Origin: Manis javanica | Taxonomy: Eukaryota; Chordata; Mammalia; Pholidota; Manidae | Assembly: GCF_040802235.1 (NCBI RefSeq) | Contig: NC_133167.1 | Span: forward strand, 2,619,001-2,683,000 | Reading direction: 5' to 3' | DNA length: 64,000 nt | In this document: positions 12,201 to 24,200 of the stretch, piece by piece | Position numbering within the stretch: position 1 is the first letter of the stretch | Layout: every line of letters begins with the position of its first letter | The notes under the pieces: model-generated | Told to the model about the DNA's origin: nothing | Database searches by the model: none | Seen by the model: the letters and a program-made list of their open reading frames with translations, nothing else | Program-made: the position numbers and the translations under genes

Positions 12201-15200
12201 GAGAAATGAGAACATGTCCATACAAAAACTCAAACACAAATGCTCCTAATGGCATTATTCATAATGCCAAACGTTCATCAACTGATGAATGCATTTACAC
12301 AAATGGAGTATTATTCATCCATAAAAAGGCAGGCAGTACTGATACATGGTACAACAAGGTTACAAGGATGAGCCTTGAAAGCATCCCACAAAGTGAAAGA
12401 AGCCATTTACAAAAGTCCACAATTATGATTCCATTCATATGAAAAGTCCAGAATAGGGAAATTCTCTAGAGGCAGAAGGTAGATAGATCCCTGGTTCCCT
12501 GGGCTTGAGGAAAAGAGATTTACAGTTAATGATATGAAGTTTCTTTTCAGGGTGATGAAATGTTCTGGAGTTGGTCATGGTGATGGTTGTACACCTTCGT
12601 GAATATGCTAAGAACTGCTGAACTGTCACTTTAAATGGGCGAACTGTATCATGCAGGGATTGCATCCCCATAAAGCTGATACATACAGAAACGACTGGGA
12701 GGTGTGGAGGTGATGGGGTGTGAGACGGTCAAGTCCAGGCCTCATTTTATACTGGCGATTCAACACTTGAGCTGATAAAGCAAGAACTGGAGATTGTGTT
12801 TGTAATTATTAAGTATTACACTGGAAGCAATTCAAATAATAATGCAACTTCAAGGAAAACTCTGAAAGCAGAGTGGTTCGGGTCGCCTGTTGGCAGAGAA
12901 GAATCTTTACTTTGTGCTTTATACCTTCTTCTGTAATGTTTAAATTATTTCTATTAGCGAGTGTTAACATTTATGCAATTTTAAAGGAGGCAAAATGCAA
13001 CTAACTAGTAACCCTGTATACTAAGTTGCCCTTCCCTGTGTACAACACAGAAAAAAGGCACCAGGGATTGAAAGGAACTACAGTTTAAATAAGAAGTTAG
13101 ACCTGACTTTATTTAGTTACAGTGGTGCGTTCAGGTAGGGCGTAAGAGAAAACCTTTTCTAGTAGTCAAGCAGGAAAATAGTCAATTGGAGCAGTTCCTT
13201 GATAGCCCTTTATCTTTAAGATAAAAATGCCTTCCCTGATTCACCTCCAGGATTTCAGGCAGATTAGACAGGGAGGCTAAATGCTGAGAAGAAAATCACT
13301 TTCTTGTCTAAAGGACAGAAAGCCCTGGCTGTCTGAGGAAACATGAGGCTCTTAGGATTTCAAAAGTAAGCGGCCAGCACATGTGGCTTGAGACCCCCTA
13401 CCGGAAGAGAGGGCAAAGGGCCGCCCTGGTCCCTGCTCCTGTGGTTCCTGGCACTGCGCTCATGTGCCCCTCAGGCCTGGCAGCTGCTGGCCAGCACCCT
13501 GTCCCCATGGCAGGGCCCTCCCTCCTCTCCGGTGGGACAGTCATGCAGCCGGAGAGGCATTTATCCTTGTCTTTACCTCCTGAAGTTGACGTCTATTTCA
13601 TCTTTTTCTTCACATAGAGGAGGTGGAAGCCAAGATTTAATTATTAAAATCAAGTAATGAAAAGCACTGTTTATTATTTATAGGCACACTATTTAAATAT
13701 GTATGTATTTATTACATATAAGTCTGAAACATTACTCAGCAATACAGACGACTGGTTCTACACACTGACTGTCCATTTTCTTCCTATGGGAAAATATGCG
13801 GCAAGTACTGACCCCCATGAGTCCTTTGCACCCAAGGGCTGCAAAGGGGTGGGGGAGTCACCACACAGCCCTGCCGTAATCAGCCACGGCCAGTGGGGCA
13901 CCCCCGCTGGAGCTCAGCCAGGCTGGCCACTCACCGGCGACGTGTTCTTCCACCAGGTGCTCCAGGGGCAGCCGGACGGAGTCGTGCTCCACGGTGCAGG
14001 TGATGAAGTGAGGTGCGGCCCCCGCCGCCGGGCTGTGACGCTCAGCCGCATCTCCCTTCAGGGAGTGGGTTTCGTGGAAATGTTTCACCGCAGAATGGAT
14101 CACTAAATTATTTGCCTGCAGAGACAGAGCAGAAACACAGCAGAAACATCATTCCCAGGACGTGCCCCAGGGGAGAGTTACGAGCAGCCATCTCTCTCAC
14201 TTGCATTTTGCTTTGCGGCTAACACATGAAAAGGAAAATGGTCTCAGAGAAATTCACGTTCCTGAGCTGTACCTTCTAAAAGGTTTAACTATGAAGATCT
14301 GGGGTCAGAGTTCATTTCTGGTCAATTATGCCTGTTTCGTTGTTAAGCGACATGATGAATTCTTAAACTTTACGAATCCATTAAAAGAGATCATTTCCCC
14401 CAGGCACCCATTGCTCCGAGAGGACAGGCTGGCAGCACCTCTACCAAGGCCCACCTGGCAGGTCCGTCACAGCCCTTCCACCAGCAGGTCTGTTACCTGA
14501 CCTGGCACAGAAGGAAAGATGTATGTGCGGCCTATTCCTGAAGTGCAGCGCTTCTGGAAACAGCCAGTCTTGGAAAGCCGTTCAATGTCTTCAGTGGGGC
14601 ACTTGTTAAGTAAGTTACACAACACAGTTCACTGGACACCAAGCACACGTAAAAGCTCTACATGCTGATGTCAGAAGATCTCAGATATACTTGTTAGGTT
14701 TAAAAGATGTTATATATTGTATCCTACAATTTGTACAAAAAGGAAGGAGACACATGCACATTTGCAAAATGTATAGGTGCAAAAAATCCTTGAAAAGATA
14801 AAATGGAGAAAGAATATAAATCTACATATTTATTTGCCTTTTATGCAGACTATCTCCGGAGGGCAGGAAAGAAACTGAGAATACTGGTTTCCTGTAGGGA
14901 GAGGAAGTAGATAACTGAGGGGCTGGGTGTGGAGGAAGGCTTACAAAGAAACCCCAAAAACCATTTCTCTTATTTTTAAGTATAATATACATACAGAAGT
15001 GTGTAAAACATAAGTGTAATGAAAAAGTGTAACAGTGAATTCCTGAGTAACTGCCACCTGGGGCAAGACCGAGTCCCCTGTGCACCCTGTGGGGGGACAC
15101 CCTGCCCCCCCCAGAGCCACCTGCCGCCCTAATTGTTATGTGATCACTTCCTCCTTCCTTTATGCTTCCCTGTCCTGTGCGGCGTCCCTAAAGCCATACC

Positions 15201-18200
15201 GCTTCCTTCAGCTTTCTGGCCTTCATATCAGTGGGACTGAACAGCATTAGGTGAAAATCAGTCCACTTGAGCACCTGAAGGTGCCGTACAGTGAGGGGAG
15301 GGCCACATGCACTGGACTGAGACCCTCGTGCTGCCACAGAGCTCAGAGCACTTGGCCCGCCCTGCCTGGTGGAGAACCGAGGCCGTGTCACCAGGGCTCA
15401 CCGGGCCTGAGACGCCTCCAGGTAGGCAGCAGTGAGGAGCTGGCCTGGACACGCGGCTCGGGGTGCTTCTGCAGAAGGCTGACGCCTCTTCATAATGCCC
15501 AGGTCACAGCCTCACAGGAAGCATCGCTGCCCCACAGCCTTTCTGTCCAGGAGAGAGGTTCCTTCCAGGCTCCTCACGGCCAGACTGGCCTGCAATCCCC
15601 TGTAAGGGGACCCTGGGGGCTGCACAACCTAGGTCACTGTCTCCATGCTGTCCCCATCTGTAGGCAGTGGCTGGAGGGACACAGGGGTCCACGCTGTTTG
15701 CCACCCAACCCTCACAGGGGCTGCGCTCCCAGCAGCACAGGAGGCACAGCGGCCTGTGGGGACCAGCAGGTCACACCCAGAAGTGGGCTGTCTGCTCCTG
15801 GGCCACAATGGCCCCACTGGGCAGCAGAGCTGAGGCAGCTCCTGGTGATGCCGAGAGTCTGGTCCTGCAGTGGCGGTCATGGTGCCCAGGGCCTGGCAGA
15901 GGCTCCCGGGCCCTTCTTCAGCCAGACTCAACCTATGCTCGAGGGGCTGCCTTGAGCTCCAGGGTCTGGCATGGGCAGCTGTGGTACCCACTGCAGGCTG
16001 GCACCCACAGTGTAACGCTGCCCACACTAATGTGAGGGACGCCTGGGCGACTCCCAGTTTCTGGCTGTCACCAGCAATGCTGCTAGGAGCCATCCTCACC
16101 TGTCCCGAGTGCACACGGGCGTCCTGTCCACTCCGCCAGGCGCTCCCTGCTCACCCCCCGTCGGCACCCACGCCCGGATCCCCACCACTCGATGGGCGCA
16201 GCAGCGCTCTTCACCCCCGTTGTTTGCGAGGCTGTCTTCTCACATGTGGAAACCCTCGGCGCCCACTTTGCGAGGTGCTCATTCACAGGTCTCGCCCTGT
16301 TCCCACTGGGCCATCAGCCTTCACGTTTCGAATGCTAGTGTTTGCTCGGTCACGGTGCAAGTGCCTTCCCCACCGTCTACCCTCTGTCCCTTCACGCTGT
16401 TCTCTGGGAACGAGTCTGTCTGGTTGTGGCGAGAGAATTTATCAACCTTTTTCTTTACGGTTCTGCTTTCTGTATTATATTTAAGAAACCCATCATCTTA
16501 AATATCACAAAGATATTAACTCATCACCTAAAAGCTGTATAAATGTCACTTTCCATGATTGGGTGTCTTCATGCCTGGAGCTCTGCTCGTGTATGTTGTG
16601 CAGCGGAGATACCAGTTTCCTTGTCCTCTGTGAATGTCCAGTTGTCCCAGCACCGTTTTCTGAGAGCACGCTTCCTTCCTGCCCCTACGTCACCCCTCAT
16701 ACACATGATCATGCACTCTGTCCTCTGAGCCAGAAATATTTAAGGAGAGGGCACCGCTGAATTATGTCAGGGCAGGTGTACTGCGGGCTGTCCTGAGCAA
16801 ACAGGACACGAGGCCATGTAGCCCCATGACAAGCACCTGCGCATGCACAGCAGTTCCTAGGCCACCGTCTGTCTCGCCCTGAGACCAAACGCCTTGCTTC
16901 ACAGAGTGTATATAAGGCTTGATATCCGGTAGGGTGAGTGGTTTTACTGTGTCCTTAATCTTCTGGTCTTGACTATTCTTGGCTTTTTGTATTTCCATCT
17001 AGTTTGTGAGATTTCCCCCCAAAAGTGATGAATTTTGATCAAAGTTTTATTGAATTTACAGATGAATTTGGAAAGAACTGACGTGTTTATAATATTGAGT
17101 CCTCCAAACTGTGAACATGGTACATTGCTCCATTTATTTATTTAGAACTTCTTTGAAGGCTCTCAGTAATATTTCTACCATTTTCCTGGTTGGGAGGGGT
17201 GGGGAGTCTTACAAATTCTTTTTTACTAGATTTATTTCCTAATTTTTTTGGTGCTCTGGTAAATATCCATTTGTTGCTGGTATGTAGAAATACAGTTGGT
17301 TTTTGTATCTAGTAACTTGGCTAAATTTTCTTATTAGCTCTAATAATCCTTCAGGTTTTCTTTGTGGATGGTCACACCACCAGCTTTCTGGCAGGGAAAA
17401 GACACGGTGAGGATTACTGATGGCACAGAGGCCTGGACACCTTCACTGAGTATCTTTTATCGATTTAAAAGTAAGCACTTTGGAATGAGTCAAACCTCAA
17501 ATTCTTAGTAAGGCAAACAATTTAGCAGGGATTCAGAGAAATGATTCCAGGGCAACATGAAGGGGAAATGCTTCTTGTTGAAATAACAGTGCAAAGCAAA
17601 CTGGTTTACACATCAAACTACAACTATCCTGTGAGTCACCTGGAATTTATCTATAGGACAAATACTGGCTAATTATATCAACCTAATTTGCCAAAAGCAA
17701 GATCAAGCATTACTCTTTCTTTTTTAAAAAGTAATACCGGGAGGGAACCACCTTTTATTTTCTATAACTTACAGCTAAAAGAATGTGGGACTGTTTAGAA
17801 ACTTTACCTCAGTGCCCCCAGAAGTGAAGATTATGTCCTGAGGTTCCCCACCGATCATCTTCGCGAGGTTTTCCCGAGCTGCTTGGATGAGACCCCTGGC
17901 CTTCCTACCTTGAGGACCAAAAAGGGACATTCATTAGCATGTTCAGAGAGTCCAGTCACCATGTGTTCACAAGAATGACGAGACAGAAGGAGCAAGTGAT
18001 CCGAGCGGGTACTTCTAAGACGAAGTGTGTCCCGGCTGTGTGAACACAGCGTGCCACCCCCTAGAAATAACTTGGTGGAGGGGCAGCCGCAAGATAGTAG
18101 GAAACCAGTGGCAACTGCTGGCATTTAAGTAACTGAGCAGGAGGCGGACACAAACATGGGAGGGTACCCACGAGCCGTAAAATTCCCTGACACGTGGTTT

Positions 18201-21200
18201 CCTTCTTACCGGAGGCCTTAGGAGAGGGGAAGCTGTGGCCATCTGCCTTGCTTCCCATTCATCAAGACAGGAGAAGAAAAGGATGGGATAGTTTGCTTAA
18301 GATCACACTGCAAAACAACAAAAATAAGCAAGACTAGAACTCATGACTCCTCAACACGAAGTCCAATGCCATAGCTCACATCGCAGGGCCCCTAACACGG
18401 GGGGAGGTTGCTGCCTCGAGGTGTCTTTGCCTCCAAATAGGGACTACGCGTCCCAGCTACCATCCAGCTTCACTGGCTAGTAGGAAACCAGGAACCAAAG
18501 TGCATGTGGCCGAGAAGGAAGGGCTCTAGGACGGGAACCCTAAACACTCCAATGACCCTTCTCAGTCTCCAGACCTTTTTGACTATTCAGTACTATTTGT
18601 AAAAAAAAAAAGTGAACAGGCACTACTAAAATATATATATTATAAAGCATACATAAAAAATAGAAATGTAAACATGTGATAAAAACAATATACAAAGTAA
18701 TCTGTATACTCCTTAAGAGTGTGGTATAGATTCTGACTCTAACAGTAAAGGTCTACGGTGTTTGGAAAACCCAGTGGTTCAGTGAGTGATACATACAAAG
18801 GCTGTAATAAATGTCAACGGAACGTGGCAGAACCACTGTCTGGCTCACACCGTCAGCTCCTCTTGGGATGCCGCCCGAGCCCTGTTCGCCCGTCACCCAC
18901 CCATGCTCCCTGAACGACCCTGTGGCGAAGCCCCCTCTGAGGCCCACTGCAACAGCAGCTCCTTCTCGGCTCATTTTCCCACTCGCCTCCCAGGGCCATG
19001 GCTGGGGCCAGTGCAGTGGGCGGCCCTCCTAACCTTCTCCCGGGCACTTACAGTCTTACAGAAGGGTTTGACAGGGTTTTTTCTCTTTTCCTTTAGAAAA
19101 TGGGTTTCATATTGCTTTGCAAAAAATTTCCCTTTTCCCACCTAGCCATGAGTCTTGGAGACCTAAGTAAGGCCTCCTGGGGCCACCTCATCACTGCTAC
19201 ACACCTGTGGGAAAGGGCCAAATGAGACTGAAGCTCTGAGTGTTGGGGAGGCTATGGAGAAACCTGCCACTGGGGACAGAAAACAGTCCACCCACTTTGC
19301 AGAGAGGACAGCGGTTTCTCAGAAAGCAAACATGCTTATGACCCAGCCATTCTGCTCCTGGGTATTTATGGTAAATGCTATTTACTGAGAGAAAAGAAAA
19401 ACGCCTATGACTTGCATGTGAATATTCACGGCACGGCTATTTGTAATAAGCAAGACCCGGAAACGGCTAACACGTGCACCAGCAGATGGTGACAAACACA
19501 CAGCAGTACCTTACCCAGCAGTTAAAAGACATGAACAATACACCTGACAACGTGGATAAATCTCAAAACAACTATGTTGACTGAGAGAAGCCAGATGAAA
19601 CACCCTGTAAGATTCCAGAAAATGTTTATAAAAATACAGAAAATGCCCATCAATCCACAGTGACAAAACACGTCAGTGGCTGTATGGGATGGTGGAGGAG
19701 GGGTGCCAAAGGGGCGCCAGACTTTTCTCCCGGCAGGCCCCACCTCCACCGGCCCCACCGTGGTCCGCTGCCCACACAGCGGCCACAGTAAGCCTCCATG
19801 CCCTGTGCTTCATCCCTTGTCTAGAACAGTGCGCGGCACACAGGAGGGGCTGAGCCAGCAGAGGTTGAATCAGCTGCTACTCTGGGGAGCCCGGGGGTAC
19901 CCAAGGTGCTTTCAGGGAATCCACAAAGTCAAAACTGTGTTCATAATAATGTGAAGACTTCATTGCTTCATTTACAGTGAATACAGTGAGGACTTAGAGG
20001 GGCTGCAGGATGTGAATAAGGCAACAGACCGGATACAGAGGCAGGTTTGGGGACTCTACTGTCTTCATTTAGCCAGACAATAAAGAGATTTTTCAAACAT
20101 GTACAACAATGCCATCCTTTACACTAAATTTGTTTTGGAAAAGATAGTTCTTTTTCACAAAAAAACTCCCACTTAATAGATGCATTACTACTTTAAATGA
20201 TTAATAAATACATATTTAAAGTTTGTTAGCTTTAATTTCTAATACGGTAAACATCTGTATGCATAGCATATATAAACAAAAGCTCGCTGGAGTCCTTAAG
20301 TATGAAGAATGTAAAGAAGTTGTGGGACCAAAATGTTTAAGAATCTCTGCTCAGAACGGTCCAGGCATGTCCCATCTCAGTCAGATGAAAGCCAGGTCTC
20401 CTGGTGGCCTCCCCAGCCATACATGGTACTGTCCCCCACCCGCAACCTCCCCAGCCCCCTCCTGTCACCTGCATGTACCCCCTGCCTGCAGTGCCCTCCT
20501 GATGTCCCCTTCTCATTTCTGTGCAAATGTTGCAGCATCAGAGTTCTAGGTCACCCCACACAACGCAGAGCTCCCTCCACCCCCACCCCAGCACCGCCTA
20601 GCCCCTCTATGCTGCTCGACAGTTACCCAAGGGACCTTTTCTCATGTAACATATGTGCATGCGTCCACTGGCTGTCCCCCTCTCTGCCCTGTCCCCGCCA
20701 TGAGAATGGAGGTCCCACTGTCTCTGCTGCTGTGTCCCCAGGCAGAGTGACCACACGCTCACATGCTGAGTGAGTGACTGAGCTGAAGCACCCACGCAGG
20801 TCTGGTTTTACATGTCATCAAGCAGGACTCTAGTCCTTGGAGGTGAGTCCAAGTCTCATTAAGCCATGACCCCCTCCCGAGGCAGGGGCGGCCCCGAGAG
20901 CATCAGACCTACTGTGCAGGCCTTGGGACACACCGACACGGCAAGGTGTTGTGGCAGGAGAAGCCCAGAACCCAGAGCTAAAGGATTTGGCTTCACCCAG
21001 GGACCAGCCCGAGGACACTGGGTGCCACTTGACCCCTCCGAGTGGGTGCCCCCAACTGAAAACCTGGAGCTGTAGTCCCTACCACCTTACACGTCATCGT
21101 CATCACTAACAGAAGTGGGGTGCACGCAAAAGCACCAAAAATCTAACTCTCGGGACAAACTGAATGCCACCTTCTCTGTCATTGTCCACACCAAAGGGCA

Positions 21201-24200
21201 CTCGCAGTGACTGAGGACAACGTGACGTGACGTGAGGGCATATATTTGTTATCACTTCAAAGTAAGAACAAAGCTTTGAAGAGATGTCTCCATAAACGCA
21301 GCTTTAGTAAACTTCTGTTTTCATTACTCTATGCATGACAGTTACAGAAAGATTAAAAACCAGGAAACAAAAAGAAAATAGTCAAAACTTCCACAATCCC
21401 CCCCCAACAAAGCTAACTTAGGCAGAAGTGTTGGTGGACATCCCACCCGGGCTGGGGCTGACGGCTGTCATCTCTGCCATGCTTCCTACCATGGGGCCGT
21501 TTCAGCTGGCACACAGCTGAATCAAGACCACATCTGGATTAAGGAGTTCTCAGATTACTTAAGAATTAAGACCCATTTCCCAACTTCCACTGCGACTGGC
21601 ATGCCCCCAGGGCCACGGGACCAATGTCCAGCAATACGTTATAAGCCAAGGTGGTACATGCAACTTCCAGAAGTGTCACGTGATGGACGCAGGCCTCCCT
21701 CTCCCTCCCCCTCCCGCGGGCGGGCCTGCTGGCATGATGGGAGCTGGAGCAGCCGTCCTGACCACAGGGTAAGTGCACGGTGAGGGCAGATGAGGTGGAG
21801 GGGCCTGGGCCCCCTGGCAATGGCTGTGTGACCACGTGGCCCTAGACTGGGCGAGAAAAGGAACTTCAAGCTGTTCGTGCTCCTGTTATTTGGGGGTTTC
21901 TGTCTCTCACAGCAAAACTATACAATACATTTTCCCACACTTGCTCCACACACACTTTTTCTTTGGAGGGCAGATGGGGAAAACAAACAAACCAGCACAT
22001 TGCCCACCCTGAGTCATAGCACGCCTTCCCCACGTGAACCGCTACCTGCCCCCCAGATCAAAGCTCCAGCCCACAGCACGGCCCTAGCAGGTCCGGAACC
22101 CGCGCCAGGGCTTCTGCATACTTCACGTCCTCAGTCCCAGACCGATGGACACTGAGGTTGCTTCCAGCTTTTTACTCTTATAACCAAGGCTGTGATGAAC
22201 ATTTTGGGTACCTAATCTCTTCCTCAACATTTTCTAAAACATCTAAACATTTCTAAACGTCCTTGACATTTTCCTTAAAATAAAAACTCCCCCCAAGGGC
22301 ATTATATTAATTAATAATATTGTAAAAGTAATTAAATCATCCTATCATAAAGGTGATTGCCCTTCCTCCCTCCCCCTCCCCCTTTCTCCTTCATTGCATC
22401 TCTACCGGGAGCATCAACAGGTGGTGAATCACACTGCATTTTTTAGGTGTGGTTCGGGCTTGTCGGGCCCAGAAGGTTTATGCTCCCTAAGGGTCATTCC
22501 TCAACGTCTTCATGCTGAATGCTTCTTATTACCATTTAACAGTTTTCCACATTCTCAAGGTTAATGTATCAGAAAGTCCAAGAGGAATGATGAGATACAA
22601 GGCGATGTCCAGATCAGCCAGAAGACATGAACTGAATGAGTCAGCAGTGAGCTAATGAATGACTAGTACCTGATTTTGAGAAAGCTCTTAGTTACCAGGT
22701 TGTGAAGCATAAGCAAATGGGTATTCCAGGAGAGCCGGGATGCTGCACACACGCATCACTGAGGCCAGGGCTCGGCACTAGTCTGCCCGAAAGCAATTTT
22801 AGTTCATCACGATCCACAGTTAAGATAGCTTATCTCAGTTAGTCACCCTTGATAAACATCAAGAAAGGTAGGACCTTAGCTCACCATCTGAAAAACCTAA
22901 TTCTACTATATAACTACTGATTTGAAGCAAATTATTTTCCCAAACCTCCAATTCTCTAAATTGAAACAAGAATAAATGAGAAACAAGAATATTATAACAA
23001 AAGAATTTACAAGTAACTTCCATTAAAAAAAAAAAAGAAGGCCAGGACTACATGGGATCTTGATGACTGAAAAGATTTATTTGCAAATTTTGTAAGGATC
23101 AACTGAGACAGACACATGAAAGGATTTTAACAGGTACAGTTATTACCGATAACTCATTAAGCTAATGAGACATCTTTTCCATCTGGCAAGGGGGACAGGA
23201 GAGGATATTAAAGATGAAAGATTATGGTATGAACAAGGCTCAGGTACAAATGTGGATGTCTTAGAAAAAAACCTACTGCACATCACAGCTCAAGATCTGC
23301 AGTGAACAGAGAATCTACTCAAAACCAAGATCTCACACAATTTCTCTAAGGCGCCTCTGCCTTTTATCTCCCATCTGTGGAGAATTACCTGCCAGGTAAG
23401 GACTGCTGGGATTTCCCCAAGCTTCCCACATGGCCTCGGTCATGGCCTGGATAACTTCTGGCTCCAGAGGGGTGGTAGCGTTATAATCCATATAAACTTT
23501 CCTGCTGGAAGGGAGACAAAGAGGAGCCTGTTAAGGAAAAGGAGAAGGAATATGGAAACACAGACGCACTTTGTTGAGCACATCAACAGGAGCAAATGAT
23601 GTCCAGGGCAGGGTGTTCCCTGCAGAAAAACTGCAGCCTTCCACAAACTGCCCTTGGAACTGTCCAAAATCTTCATTACTTATGGAAAATGTACATACCA
23701 TTTCCAGTAATCTAGTATTTGTAAGTTTCCTTTACAAATGATAGGAGACTGTGCATTTAGATTTTCAAAACTTCTTCCCCTTGGTAAGGTAGGTGCCCCA
23801 CCATGCCTGGACTGCCTACCTGCTACAAAGGACCCATCTGCCAGGAGGGGCAGGACGGGAAGCCCGCACACCTGGGGAGCCGCACCTCCCACAGGCTTTA
23901 ACGTCACCAGCAGTTCTCCATTTCCCAGTAGTTTCTTTGATGGCTGGGTGGCTGGGGGTCTGGGGGCACTCCCCTCCCCTCTCCCCCTACACCCCGCCCC
24001 GCCCCCGGGCCTTCTAGGTGGGGAGCAGGCGGGCCTCTCCTCCCGGGCTCGGGTTTCTTTGCCTAGAATGACCCTGCCCCCACCGTTCGTTTTAAGTCTT
24101 CGCTCTGGCTTGTCCTTCCTGGGAGGTTCACTGCTGCTCTAAATAAAACTGCAGCCACCCGCTCCCTTCCCCAGCGCTCCGGGTCCCCCTCCCACCTGCT

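Larger units (their letters stand above)
11027..13934 (-). other. SCLY intron 4
   Basis: This intron of about 2.9 kb carries a MIR (11335-11445) and a plus-strand L1 3' fragment (11925-12690). The remainder, including AT-rich 12700-13380 and GC-rich 13380-13620, is unrecognised. Confidence 0.8.
14116..17807 (-). other. SCLY intron 3
   Basis: This intron of about 3.7 kb contains L1 pieces at 14960-15185 and 16000-17390. The GC-rich block between them (15190-15990) is unrecognised despite open frames on both strands. Confidence 0.8.
17909..23388 (-). other. SCLY intron 2
   Basis: This intron of about 5.5 kb holds a MIR-like piece (18285-18400), an L1 3' fragment (19190-19780), a short L1-like piece (22135-22290) and CT-rich low complexity (22362-22390). 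The other parts are unrecognised, including 20320-21080 and 21400-22130, where several open frames look random. Confidence 0.75.

Noticed and set aside
15251-16484. Overlapping long open frames on both strands in SCLY intron 3
   Set aside because: Both strands are open over the same GC-rich stretch and the right half is degraded L1. No protein family is recognised.
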